Shown: positions 1 to 6,472, numbered from the stretch's first letter. The stretch is DNA of 8,464 bases from Treponema sp. UBA2869 (GCA_002350445.1 DEEV01000001.1:30291-38754); one strand, 5' to 3'. The notes: generated from the sequence alone by a model not told the origin. A program made the numbers and translations.

Positions 1-807
1 ATTCTTGATGGTAAACCAATTGCTCCATTCCCACCAAAATATTTGAACCTTTTCAACAGTTTTACTGTTCCACAGAAAGTAACAGCTGCTACAGAAAAAG
101 CTCTTGAAAATGTAGGATTCGGAGAGTTTGCTGTAACTCCTTTGTTCACTCTTACAATGACTATTGCAATCATCTGCTGTGTAATTTATGTAGCACTTGA
201 AATTAAAGGTCGTCTTACAAAGATTAAGAAGGGTTATGCAGTTGATTCTATCGTAGCATTTGCTACTAAGCTTATTGTTCTTTCTGCTGTAATCATTTTC
301 GTTGGACAGTTCCTTGGTCGTGACCGTGGTCTTCCTGTTGTATTGATTCTTCTTGCAGTTGTTGTTGGAATCTATGCTTACTTTACACAGAATACAGTTC
401 CTGGCCGCTACCTCTACGCAATTGGTGGTAACGCAAAGGCTGCTAAACTTTCTGGTGTAAATACAGATAACGTAATGTTCTTTGCTTATACAAACATGGG
501 ATTCATTGCTGCTCTTGCTGCTTTGGTTTGTGTTGCTCGTTTCAACTCAGCACAGCCTACAGCTGGTCAGAACTATGAAATGGATGCTATCGCTTCCTGC
601 TTTATTGGTGGAGCATCTGCATACGGTGGAACTGGTACAGTTTCTGGAGCAATCATTGGTGCTGTATTCATGGGTGTATTGAACAATGGTATGTCAATCC
701 TTGGTGTTGATATGAACTGGCAGCGCGCTGTAAAAGGTCTTGTATTGCTTCTCGCTGTAATCTTTGACGTTGTTTCTAAGAGCAAGAAAGCAGGTAAAAA
801 AAAGTAA
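1..807 (+). CDS. mmsB: Multiple-monosaccharide ABC transporter permease (MmsB/GguB/XylH type), 5' end missing
   Basis: The reading frame is open from base 1, so the gene begins upstream. The 268 visible residues end at TAA 805-807. The protein would be the inner-membrane permease of a CUT2 importer for ribose-, xylose- or galactose-like sugars, working with a periplasmic sugar-binding protein and a double-domain ATPase. Several long hydrophobic segments are visible (about fragment residues 49-70, 82-104, 109-128, 157-178 and near the C-terminus). The BPD_transp_2 hallmark YAIGGNAKAAKLSG (about 138-151) is followed by a conserved C-terminal block with MDAIASCFIGGASAYGG and LNNGMSILGVDMNWQ. That block resembles GguB/MmsB more than E. 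coli XylH or MglC. Family members run about 390-400 residues, so roughly the first 120-130 are missing. The TTG at 43 is internal, not the start. Partner genes would be expected upstream. The family call is firm; the exact sugar is unknown. Confidence 0.9.
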   Translation: MLDGKPIAPFPPKYLNLFNSFTVPQKVTAATEKALENVGFGEFAVTPLFTLTMTIAIICCVIYVALEIKGRLTKIKKGYAVDSIVAFATKLIVLSAVIIFVGQFLGRDRGLPVVLILLAVVVGIYAYFTQNTVPGRYLYAIGGNAKAAKLSGVNTDNVMFFAYTNMGFIAALAALVCVARFNSAQPTAGQNYEMDAIASCFIGGASAYGGTGTVSGAIIGAVFMGVLNNGMSILGVDMNWQRAVKGLVLLLAVIFDVVSKSKKAGKKK

Positions 808-851
808 TTAAATAAAACTAATTCTCCTGTTTAGTTTGTTTATATCCTTTT

Positions 852-887
852 GGCCGGTACAGAGATAGACTGTACCGGTCTTTTTTT
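852..887 (+). terminator. Rho-independent terminator of mmsB
   Basis: CCGGTACAG (854-862) pairs perfectly with CTGTACCGG (870-878) around a 7-nt loop. The stem extends by a G-U pair and a G-C pair to 11 bp, and seven T follow (881-887). A weaker 7-bp hairpin (AAACTAA 815-821 with TTAGTTT 831-837) lies just upstream. This closes the sugar-transport operon. Confidence 0.93.
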
Positions 888-894
888 ATAGAAT
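866..894 (+). promoter_or_regulatory. Possible promoter inside the terminator, for the 901 gene
   Basis: TAGACT (866-871) lies 17 bp before TAGAAT (889-894). The ugpC promoter in this window uses the same -10 hexamer and a near-identical -35 (TTGACT) at the same spacing. The predicted start of transcription is about 901, the A of the ATG. The -35 falls in the loop and 3' arm of the mmsB terminator hairpin. The match is moderate and could be chance. Confidence 0.45.
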
Positions 895-900
895 AGCAGT

Positions 901-1692
901 ATGACAGAAAATCAATTTGCATTAGAACTTTATAAACGTTACGGAACTGTTACACGGGCAAGAAATTGCTTTTTATATACAAAAAAGTGTGTGCGTATAA
1001 CCGATATGTTTTTGCAAAACGGGCGCGCAATTTTAGGCTGGGATGCCGGTTCGGCTTTTACACATTTTAAAAATATGCTTTCAAAAGGCCTAACAGGAAG
1101 TTTTATTTCAGAAGATGTTTCCCGACTTAAAAAGTCTGTTTCTGCGTTGCTGGAAAGTTCTCGCAGACTTTTTTATTTTTCTTCAAAAGTAGATGCAATA
1201 AAAGCGGCGCTTTCTTATGCTCCTTCCAACACGGCCGTTTACCTTCCGTGGACATTCGATTCGTCTGTCTGGCAAAAAACCGACTGTGTTGTTCTTGAAC
1301 CTCCGTTCCCATGGACAGATTCTCTTTTTATTCTTGCAATAAACGAAACTTTGCTTTCGTCAGACAAAGAAGTTTCTTTTGCGAATCAGGTAAATTTTCC
1401 GTTTGCGTTCGAAGCAGGAATTACCCGTTCAATCTATAATCTTATTGAACAGCTTCCGTTGCGTCAGGAAAAAAACTGGTTTATTTATGATTCGGTTCTA
1501 ACAAAATACTGGACCAGAAAAGGACCATATCTTTTTTCAAAGATTCCGGAAGAGAAATATGATTCCTTTGTATTACACTGTCTTGATTGCGGTATTGCAG
1601 TTAATCCAGGTTATAATGTTCCTTCAATAGTTCCTTTTGGAGCAGATAAAGGTGTTTTTACGAAATTAAAAAATTCACCTTTTGAGTTTTAG
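901..1692 (+). CDS. Aminotransferase-like protein lacking a visible PLP-binding core
   Basis: This 263-residue protein has no signal peptide or membrane segment, and I cannot assign a function. Residues 12-69 (YGTVTRARNCFLYT, then GRAILGW and KGLTGSF) resemble the N-terminal lead-in of class III-like PLP-dependent aminotransferases, where the chain reads 'G..LYT..G.R..D....G...LG'. The C-terminal part (GPYLF 208-212, then CLDCGIAVNPGYNVPSIVPFG 227-247) resembles the small C-terminal domain of fold-type I enzymes. The large central domain with the Schiff-base lysine appears to be missing: about 263 residues against the usual 400-450. It may be a shortened, non-catalytic relative. The start is the ATG at 901. 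No Shine-Dalgarno sequence precedes it, and a -10-like box lies 7 bases upstream, suggesting a leaderless message. It is the first gene of a five-gene co-directional run. Phe codons are TTT in 19 of 22 cases, unlike ugpC. The CDS is confident; the family link is tentative. Confidence 0.85.
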   Translation: MTENQFALELYKRYGTVTRARNCFLYTKKCVRITDMFLQNGRAILGWDAGSAFTHFKNMLSKGLTGSFISEDVSRLKKSVSALLESSRRLFYFSSKVDAIKAALSYAPSNTAVYLPWTFDSSVWQKTDCVVLEPPFPWTDSLFILAINETLLSSDKEVSFANQVNFPFAFEAGITRSIYNLIEQLPLRQEKNWFIYDSVLTKYWTRKGPYLFSKIPEEKYDSFVLHCLDCGIAVNPGYNVPSIVPFGADKGVFTKLKNSPFEF

Positions 1693-1701
1693 TGTCGAAA
1701 A

Positions 1702-1707
1702 TATAAT
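1702..1707 (+). promoter_or_regulatory. Consensus -10-like box just before the 1711 gene
   Basis: TATAAT ends only three bases before the ATG at 1711. No convincing -35 is seen at 16-18 bp (TTGAGT at 1682-1687 gives a spacer of 14). As a promoter it would start transcription at or just inside the coding region. The box could instead be chance in AT-rich DNA. Confidence 0.25.
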
Positions 1708-1710
1708 AGT

Positions 1711-1998
1711 ATGAATCCTGAAATTCTTTTGTTTGTTATCAAACTTATTCTTGGCGGACTGGTTGCATTTTGTGCAATTCTGGTTATGTCAAAAACTCAC
1801 GAGCTTTACTGGCTTTTTTTGATTTGCGGCTTTCTTTTTTCTTACGTTTCGCTTGTTTTTGAGCTTTTGATAAAGCTTGGCGTTCTGATTCATACACGCT
1901 ATGCTTTGTATGGCATACCGGTTTCGCAGCTGTTGTGTGCAACAATTCCTTCTGTCTGCTTTTTACTTGCGCTTATATTTTTTCTTATCAGGAGATAA
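1711..1998 (+). CDS. Small three-helix membrane protein of unknown function
   Basis: The 95-residue protein is almost entirely hydrophobic. Three likely transmembrane helices cover about residues 5-25, 33-55 and 70-93, and it ends in Arg-Arg. Lys and Arg are concentrated around the first two segments and at the C-terminus. I do not recognise the family. The ATG at 1711 lies 18 bp after the stop of the preceding gene and has no Shine-Dalgarno sequence, only a TATAAT box touching it. Its 3' end overlaps the ribosome binding site of the next gene, whose ATG follows two bases after the stop, so translational coupling is likely. The uninterrupted frame, the helical pattern and the tight packing support a real gene. 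Its role could be in the envelope, but nothing visible defines it. Confidence 0.8.
   Translation: MNPEILLFVIKLILGGLVAFCAILVMSKTHELYWLFLICGFLFSYVSLVFELLIKLGVLIHTRYALYGIPVSQLLCATIPSVCFLLALIFFLIRR
1990..1994 (+). promoter_or_regulatory. Ribosome binding site that sets the start of the ASCH gene
   Basis: AGGAG sits six bases before the ATG at 2001, inside the last codons of the upstream gene. It supports ATG 2001 over an in-frame alternative start at 1935, which would overlap the upstream gene by 64 bases and add a non-conserved hydrophobic leader. Confidence 0.85.
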
Positions 1999-2000
1999 TT

Positions 2001-2453
2001 ATGACAGAGCTTGATGAATATTGGAATAATTTCATAAAAGCAACCGGTCGTTCCGAAGATGAAAAATGCTCCGGAGATTTAACTTTTGAAGCAAAAGGTT
2101 TTGTTAATGCAGAATTGATCTCGCTTGTGCTTTCGGGCAAAAAAACAGCCTTTTTTACAAGCTGGTCAACCTATGCAATAGACCAGGAGCCGCTTCCGCT
2201 TTCCGGAGAACTTTATCTTGTTCTAGATAAAGCAGAAAAACCTTGCTGTGTAATAGAACTTGAATCGGTAAATGTTGTACCGTATAACGAAGTTACCTGG
2301 GAAATGGCGCAGAAAGAGGGCGAAGATAAAGATTTACAGGAATGGAAAGAGCGAAAACGTGAATACCTGGAAGATGAAGGCTCCGTTCTTGGCTTTGAAT
2401 TTACACCTGATATAAAACTTGTTTTCCAGACCTTTAGGGTTATATATAAATAG
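2001..2453 (+). CDS. ASCH-domain protein (DUF984/YhfF-like)
   Basis: This is a 150-residue soluble protein. The ASCH fold is related to PUA domains and is thought to bind RNA or modified nucleosides; one bacterial ASCH protein, YqfB, is an amidohydrolase acting on N4-acetylcytidine. Family features run in order: hydrophobic lead-in AELISLVLSGKKTA (37-50), a LPLSGELYLVLD strand pair (65-76), PCCVIELESV (81-90), the acidic KEGEDKDLQEWKERKREYL block (105-123), and a closing strand VFQTFRVIYK. In many relatives the first motif reads GKKTAT; here the last position is Phe51. If that Thr matters for catalysis, this member may differ in activity, but I recall the motif only approximately. The start at 2001 is fixed by AGGAG. 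It lies two bases after the previous stop and 14 bp before the next gene. The substrate is unknown. Confidence 0.85.
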   Translation: MTELDEYWNNFIKATGRSEDEKCSGDLTFEAKGFVNAELISLVLSGKKTAFFTSWSTYAIDQEPLPLSGELYLVLDKAEKPCCVIELESVNVVPYNEVTWEMAQKEGEDKDLQEWKERKREYLEDEGSVLGFEFTPDIKLVFQTFRVIYK

Positions 2454-2467
2454 TATGGAGGAATATA

Positions 2468-2881
2468 ATGGAAAAATCTAAAAAAACTATTGGAACACTG
2501 GTGCTTCAAATTGCACTTGGGCTTCTTTTTATTGTTGGCGGTATCTGGACTCTTCAGAACGGTAAAGGTGACGAAGTTACTTCTGCTTTTCATTCAATCT
2601 TTTCCGGCGATACTGCAAAATTTATCTGTCTTGTATTTGGAATTATAGAAATTGTAGCCGGTGTTTTTCTACTTCTACGCCTTTTTGTGTTTCTTAATAC
2701 AAACCTTGATTCTCTGTTAATGATTATTATTATGATTTGCTGGATAGTTGCAATTGTTTGTATTGATTTTATTGGAAATGACGGTTTATTTAAAAATCTT
2801 GATACAGGATTTCTTCCGTTTTTGAATCGCTTTGCTCGTCATCTTATTGTGCTTGGTGCAATACTTAAAGTGAAGGACTAA
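2468..2881 (+). CDS. Small integral membrane protein of unknown function
   Basis: This is a 137-residue protein with about four hydrophobic segments at residues 9-29, 50-75, 80-102 and a shorter one at 121-134. A basic N-terminus (MEKSKK) probably faces the cytoplasm. The Gly-rich first helix (LGLLFIVGGIW) and the FGIIEIVAGVFLLL second helix faintly recall the DoxX-like superfamily, but I see no diagnostic residues and do not assign it. The ATG at 2468 is preceded by GGAGGAA (2457-2463) at good spacing. The alternative ATG at 2455 is in another frame. Its stop lies four bases before the next gene, whose ribosome binding site AAGGA (2873-2877) sits in its last codons, so the two are very likely co-transcribed and coupled. 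Confidence 0.85.
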   Translation: MEKSKKTIGTLVLQIALGLLFIVGGIWTLQNGKGDEVTSAFHSIFSGDTAKFICLVFGIIEIVAGVFLLLRLFVFLNTNLDSLLMIIIMICWIVAIVCIDFIGNDGLFKNLDTGFLPFLNRFARHLIVLGAILKVKD

Positions 2882-2885
2882 AAAT

Positions 2886-3464
2886 ATGAAAAAGCTTCTG
2901 TCTGTTGTATTAATTTCTTTTTTTCTTGGTGCTGCTGTTTTTGCACAGGAACGTTTTGTAAGTTTCTCTGCAGGTCTTATGACCGGCATTCCATTTTACG
3001 GAGATTCTTCCATTAGTTCGTCTAATAGCAATGCAAATGATGGCGGGGCAAGAATTATAATAGGATTGGATGCTTCAATCAATTTTAATGCACTGGACAG
3101 AGCTACATTTTTTATTGGAAATGACATTCTGTTTGACTTTAATTTTAATGGTTCGGAACATTCTAATCATATTCATCTGGATTTTCCAATTGGAATTAAA
3201 GTTTATCCTTGGGATTTTGGTCTGAATTTTGGACTTGCCTATGTTTTTGGCTTCAGAGGCGATTTTATAAATGTAGATGGCGATGAAGCAAAAGATGGAG
3301 TTGCATGCTGGGGAAATGGTCTTAAGTTTAATGTTGAATACAATTTTGCGCATAATGCTGCTTCAAGGTTTTATCCATCAATAGGATTGTTCTGGAAACT
3401 TATGCCGCGTGGCGACAACTACTGGGATAATATGCTGGGGCTTTACATAAATGCGAATTTCTGA
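2886..3464 (+). CDS. Small secreted beta-barrel-like outer-membrane protein
   Basis: The 192-residue protein begins with a clear Sec signal peptide: basic MKK, a hydrophobic core at 4-18, and cleavage after AVFA at about residue 20. The mature part is rich in alternating aromatic and hydrophobic strands separated by Gly, Asn and Asp turns, for example FVSFSAGLMTGIPFYG (24-39), LDFPIGIKVYPWDFGLNFGLAYVFGF (98-123) and LKFNVEYNF (146-154). It ends in LGLYINANF, and a C-terminal aromatic strand is typical of barrels inserted by BamA. The size suggests 8-10 strands, as in OmpA- or OmpW-like barrels, without a periplasmic domain. A loop at 41-54 (SSISSSNSNANDGG) looks exposed. It is the last gene of the cassette and is followed by a bidirectional terminator. 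The ligand and function are unknown. Confidence 0.85.
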   Translation: MKKLLSVVLISFFLGAAVFAQERFVSFSAGLMTGIPFYGDSSISSSNSNANDGGARIIIGLDASINFNALDRATFFIGNDILFDFNFNGSEHSNHIHLDFPIGIKVYPWDFGLNFGLAYVFGFRGDFINVDGDEAKDGVACWGNGLKFNVEYNFAHNAASRFYPSIGLFWKLMPRGDNYWDNMLGLYINANF

Positions 3465-3514
3465 TCAGCTGCTTTTTTAGCTTAAAATTCAGCATTTACA
3501 ATTTATGGTTAAAT

Positions 3515-3549
3515 AAAAAAAGCTTTCCGCATCAACGGAAAGCTTTTTA
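3515..3549. terminator. Bidirectional terminator between the cassette and rny
   Basis: AGCTTTCCG (3521-3529) pairs with CGGAAAGCT (3536-3544) around loop CATCAA. The A run before and T run after extend the stem to about 13 bp. The T tract 3544-3548 serves the plus strand, and the A tract 3515-3520 reads as T on the minus strand, so one hairpin can stop both convergent transcripts. Confidence 0.9.
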
Positions 3550-3571
3550 ATTTCTGGCTGTAAAGCCCTGT

Positions 3572-5104
3572 TTATCGTGCGTATTCTACAACACGAGTTT
3601 CTCGTATCATTGTAAGCCTTATTCTTCCAGGGTATCGCAAATCGGTTTCAATCTGCTTAGCAATGCTTCGTGCAAGTTCTTTTACGTCGCCGTCTGCAAT
3701 CTTTTCGTTATTTACAAGAATGCGAAGTTCTCGTCCTGCCTGAATAGCAAATGCCTTTTCTACGCCAGGGAATCCTTCAGCAATAGCTTCAAGGTTTTCA
3801 AGTCGTTTTACATAGTTATCAATTGTCTCGCGGCGAGCACCTGGTCTTGCGGCAGAAATTGCATCTGCAATTTGAACAATTACAGCTTCAAGTGATTCTG
3901 TTGCAACATCGTTATGGTGTGCGGCAATTGCGTTAATAACTGCCGGCGATTCACCCATCTTGCGTGCCATTTCTGCACCAACTTCTGCATGGTTTTGATC
4001 ACTATCGTTTTCTGCGCCCTTACCAATATCGTGCAAGATTGCTGCACGTTTAGCAAGTTCTCTGTCTGCTCCAATTTCAGAAGCAAGCATAGATGCTGCC
4101 ATTGCAACTTCTTTTGAATGGTAAAGAACATTCTGACCGTAACTTGTGCGGAAGTAGAGGCGTCCAAGAGCGCGGATGCCGTCTGTATTCATATTGTGAA
4201 TTCCAAGATCGAATAAAGCTTTTTCGCCTTCTTCGTATATCTTGTTCTGAATTTCGTGAGTAACTTTCTGTACAATTTCTTCGATGCGGGCCGGATGAAT
4301 TCGTCCGTCGGAGATAAGTCGTTCCAAAGATTCCTTTGCAATTTCTTTTCGTACAGGGTCAAAGCATGAAATTACAACAGCTTCAGGAGTGTCATCAATG
4401 ATGATGTCTACGCCTGTAAGAGTTTCCAGTGTGCGGATATTTCGTCCTTCTCGTCCAATGATGCGGCCTTTCATTTCATCGCTTGGTAAAGAAACTGTTG
4501 TTACAGTAATGTCGCTTGTAACTTCCGGTGCAATGCGCTGAATAGTTGTAATAAGCACGTCTTTTGCTTTTTTTTCGGCAGTTAACTGAGCTTCCTGCTC
4601 AATTTTATTTATTAAAGCCTGAGCGTCGTGTTTTGCTTCGTTTTCCAGATTTTTGATTATAAGATCTTTAGCTTCCTGTGCAGACAGACCCGAAATCTTT
4701 TCAAGTTCAACTCTGTACTGTTCTTCCTGCTTTGCAAGTGCTTCGGCACGTTTAGACAATGCAGTTCGTTCTCCAGCTAATTCTTTTTCACTTTTTTCAA
4801 ATTCTGCGGCACGCTGTTCAAGAGTTTCCTCTTTTTTGTTCAGTCTTGCCTCGAAGCGCTGAATCTCAGCTCTTCGTTCCCGATTCTCCCGTTCCTGCTG
4901 ATTTCTTTCCCGAATGAGTTCATCTTTTGCATTTAACAAAATTTCTTTTTTCTGTGCTTCAGCTTCTCTTATTGCGTCCTGCTTAACACGTTCTGCTTTC
5001 TGTTCAGAAGCAGTTAATTGAAATCTGGCATAAATCCAGCGAATAATCCATCCAAGAACAATTCCAACGAGAGGGAGAACTATGTACAAAATAATATTGT
5101 TCAT
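3572..5104 (-). CDS. rny: Ribonuclease Y
   Basis: RNase Y is a membrane-anchored endoribonuclease that starts mRNA decay in many bacteria without RNase E. The 510 residues match the family length (about 510-520). In order: an N-terminal membrane helix (about 3-24), a long charged coiled coil (about 32-190) rich in Glu, Lys, Arg and Gln, a KH domain with the GxxG-type loop GRIIGREGRN (213-222), and an HD domain. Metal-binding residues are visible: H329 (YHSKEVA), H358-D359 (ILHDIGKG), H396-H397 (AAHHND) and D414 (QIADA). The C-terminal RYPGRIRLTMIRETRVVEYAR tail is typical. I chose ATG 5104 because GGAG precedes it at 7 bases. The in-frame ATG at 5119 adds only MWSRN and has no ribosome binding site. 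It is convergent with the 901-3464 cassette and divergent from ugpC, each with its own promoter. It appears intact. Confidence 0.97.
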   Translation of the reverse strand: MNNIILYIVLPLVGIVLGWIIRWIYARFQLTASEQKAERVKQDAIREAEAQKKEILLNAKDELIRERNQQERENRERRAEIQRFEARLNKKEETLEQRAAEFEKSEKELAGERTALSKRAEALAKQEEQYRVELEKISGLSAQEAKDLIIKNLENEAKHDAQALINKIEQEAQLTAEKKAKDVLITTIQRIAPEVTSDITVTTVSLPSDEMKGRIIGREGRNIRTLETLTGVDIIIDDTPEAVVISCFDPVRKEIAKESLERLISDGRIHPARIEEIVQKVTHEIQNKIYEEGEKALFDLGIHNMNTDGIRALGRLYFRTSYGQNVLYHSKEVAMAASMLASEIGADRELAKRAAILHDIGKGAENDSDQNHAEVGAEMARKMGESPAVINAIAAHHNDVATESLEAVIVQIADAISAARPGARRETIDNYVKRLENLEAIAEGFPGVEKAFAIQAGRELRILVNNEKIADGDVKELARSIAKQIETDLRYPGRIRLTMIRETRVVEYAR

Positions 5105-5144
5105 ATTTCTGCTCCACATAAAAAATTAGAATAGTTCATTTTTA

Positions 5145-5173
5145 ATAATAACCTAAGATAGAATAGATGTCAA
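5145..5173 (-). promoter_or_regulatory. Promoter of rny
   Basis: Read on the minus strand, a perfect -35 TTGACA (5173-5168) is followed after 17 bp by TATTAT (5150-5145), five of six matches to the -10 consensus. Transcription should start near 5138, giving a leader of about 34 nt that includes the GGAG before ATG 5104. Confidence 0.8.
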
Positions 5174-5196
5174 ATTACTTTTTTCTATTATGGTAA

Positions 5197-5210
5197 ACAT
5201 TTTAAAATGT
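5197..5210. repeat. Perfect 14-bp palindrome between the divergent promoters
   Basis: ACATTTTAAAATGT is a perfect dyad between the rny -35 and the ugpC -35, ending 10 bp before the latter. It could be an operator for a dimeric regulator or an UP-like AT-rich element. AT-rich composition makes chance possible. Confidence 0.5.
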
Positions 5211-5220
5211 GATTTTAAAT

Positions 5221-5249
5221 TTGACTTCAAAGTGAATCTGTCGTAGAAT
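5221..5249 (+). promoter_or_regulatory. Promoter of ugpC
   Basis: TTGACT (5221-5226), a 17-bp spacer and TAGAAT (5244-5249) fit a sigma70-type promoter, with a start near 5256 and a leader of about 61 nt. A second TATAAT at 5257-5262 could give a shorter transcript, but it has no good -35. Confidence 0.75.
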
Positions 5250-5275
5250 TAGAGAATATAATATAACCCAGAGCT

Positions 5276-5294
5276 GGCAGACTTTATGTTTGCC
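5276..5294 (+). repeat. Inverted repeat in the ugpC leader
   Basis: GGCAGAC (5276-5282) and GTTTGCC (5288-5294) are inverted copies with one mismatch around TTTAT. The site lies at about +21 to +39 of the predicted transcript. It could be an operator or a small RNA hairpin upstream of the ribosome binding site. Confidence 0.45.
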
Positions 5295-5305
5295 CTCAAA
5301 AACTC

Positions 5306-5311
5306 AGGAGG
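5306..5311 (+). promoter_or_regulatory. Ribosome binding site that sets the ugpC start
   Basis: AGGAGG lies five bases before ATG 5317 and fixes that start over the in-frame TTG at 5290, which would add nine residues encoded across the leader. The nine-base string CTCAGGAGG also precedes the 6730 gene. Confidence 0.92.
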
Positions 5312-5316
5312 CTAAA

Positions 5317-6438
5317 ATGGCAAAAGTAGAGCTTAAGGGTGTTGGAAAAATCTATGATGGCGGAGTTCACGCTGTTACAAATTCTAACATCACAATTGAA
5401 GACAAGGAATTCTGCGTATTCGTAGGTCCATCTGGATGCGGTAAATCAACAACACTCCGCATGATTGCAGGTCTTGAAGACATTTCCGAAGGTAAATTGT
5501 TTATCGACGGTGTGGAAATGAACGATGTTCCACCAAAGGACCGTGATATTGCAATGGTATTCCAGAACTATGCTCTTTATCCACATATGACAGTTTATGA
5601 TAACATGGCTTTCGGTCTTAAAATTCGTAAAATGCCAAAAGACGAAATTGACCGCCGTGTACGCGATGCTGCAAAACAGCTTGATCTTGAAAAATATCTT
5701 GAAAGAAAACCAAAGGCTTTGTCTGGTGGACAGCGCCAGCGTGTTGCTGTAGGACGTGCTATCGTACGTAATCCTAAAGTATTCTTGTTCGATGAGCCAC
5801 TTTCTAACTTGGATGCAAAACTTCGTGTAACAATGCGTTCTGAACTTGCTGCTCTTCACAACAGACTTCAGGCTACAATGATTTACGTAACACACGACCA
5901 GATTGAAGCTATGACTCTTGGTTCAAAAATCGTTGTAATGAAAGATGGATTTATCCAGCAGATTGGTGCTCCACTTTATCTTTATAACAACCCAATCAAT
6001 AAGTTCGTAGCAGGATTTATTGGAACACCTCCAATGAACTTCCTTACTGTAAAAGTTCTTGAAAAGAACGGAAAAATCGTTTGTGATGAAGGTTCGTTCG
6101 AAATTACACCTACAGACGCACAGGCAAAGAGCTTGAAAGAATACGTAGGAAAAGAAGTTTCATTCGGTATTCGTCCAGAAGACTTGAAATATGTTGAAAA
6201 GCCAGCTGGAAAAGATGATATGCAGATGAAGATTACAAACAAGGAACCTCTTGGTGCTGAAACACACCTTTACCTTGTTTCTAACAAAGGTCAGCATATT
6301 ATTGCAAAGACAACAGCAGCTTCTGAATTCCGCTTAGGAGATTCTGTAACAGTTGTTCCTAATATGGAAAAAGCTAAGTTCTTCTCTCTCGAAGAAGGCG
6401 AGCAGAATATCTGTGATCAGATTCAGAAGACATGGTAA
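5317..6438 (+). CDS. ugpC: Sugar ABC transporter ATP-binding protein (UgpC/MsmX/MalK family)
   Basis: This 373-residue cytoplasmic ATPase powers CUT1-type importers for oligosaccharides, glycerol-3-phosphate or similar substrates. All motifs are intact: Walker A GPSGCGKST (37-45), Q-loop VFQNYALYPH (81-90), signature LSGGQRQRVAVGRAI (135-149), Walker B VFLFDEPLSNLDAKLR (155-170) and the switch His in VTHDQIEAMT (191-200). Residues from about 235 form the family's C-terminal OB/TOBE-like regulatory region, with GIRPEDL at 284-290. The length matches MalK/UgpC/MsmX (about 365-375). No permease or binding-protein gene adjoins it, so it is probably a shared ATPase serving several permeases, as MsmX does in Bacillus; this is inference. 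It has its own promoter and strong AGGAGG site and ends in a tandem TAATAA. Thirteen of 16 Phe codons are TTC, suggesting high expression. The symbol follows common annotation; msmX would be equally apt. Confidence 0.95.
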   Translation: MAKVELKGVGKIYDGGVHAVTNSNITIEDKEFCVFVGPSGCGKSTTLRMIAGLEDISEGKLFIDGVEMNDVPPKDRDIAMVFQNYALYPHMTVYDNMAFGLKIRKMPKDEIDRRVRDAAKQLDLEKYLERKPKALSGGQRQRVAVGRAIVRNPKVFLFDEPLSNLDAKLRVTMRSELAALHNRLQATMIYVTHDQIEAMTLGSKIVVMKDGFIQQIGAPLYLYNNPINKFVAGFIGTPPMNFLTVKVLEKNGKIVCDEGSFEITPTDAQAKSLKEYVGKEVSFGIRPEDLKYVEKPAGKDDMQMKITNKEPLGAETHLYLVSNKGQHIIAKTTAASEFRLGDSVTVVPNMEKAKFFSLEEGEQNICDQIQKTW

Positions 6439-6439
6439 T

Positions 6440-6470
6440 AACGAAATCAAATCAGAGATTTGATTTCGTT
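6440..6470 (+). repeat. Perfect 14-bp inverted repeat just after ugpC
   Basis: AACGAAATCAAATC (6440-6453) and GATTTGATTTCGTT (6457-6470) are perfect complements around a 3-nt loop, AGA. The repeat begins inside the second of the tandem stop codons. There is no T tract after it, so it is not a standard terminator. It could protect the ugpC mRNA 3' end. Confidence 0.85.
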
Positions 6471-6472
6471 GT

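Noticed and set aside
1..807. Galactoside permease MglC or xylose permease XylH as the exact identity
   Set aside because: The C-terminal blocks (ASCFIGGASAYGG, LNNGMSILGVDMNWQ) look closer to MmsB/GguB than to MglC or XylH as I remember them, so the broader multiple-monosaccharide call is used.
1935..2000. Upstream alternative start for the ASCH gene
   Set aside because: It would overlap the membrane-protein gene, has no ribosome binding site, and adds a non-family hydrophobic leader. ATG 2001 has AGGAG in place.
2213..2593. Minus-strand open frame of 126 codons
   Set aside because: It is antisense to two well-supported genes with good ribosome binding sites, and has no recognisable motifs or start signals of its own.
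5105..5119. Upstream ATG for rny adding five residues
   Set aside because: No Shine-Dalgarno sequence precedes ATG 5119, while GGAG lies 7 bases before ATG 5104, which gives the usual MNN-hydrophobic RNase Y start.
5290..5316. Upstream TTG start for ugpC
   Set aside because: AGGAGG is placed correctly for ATG 5317, and the extra nine residues precede the conserved MAKVELKG start.
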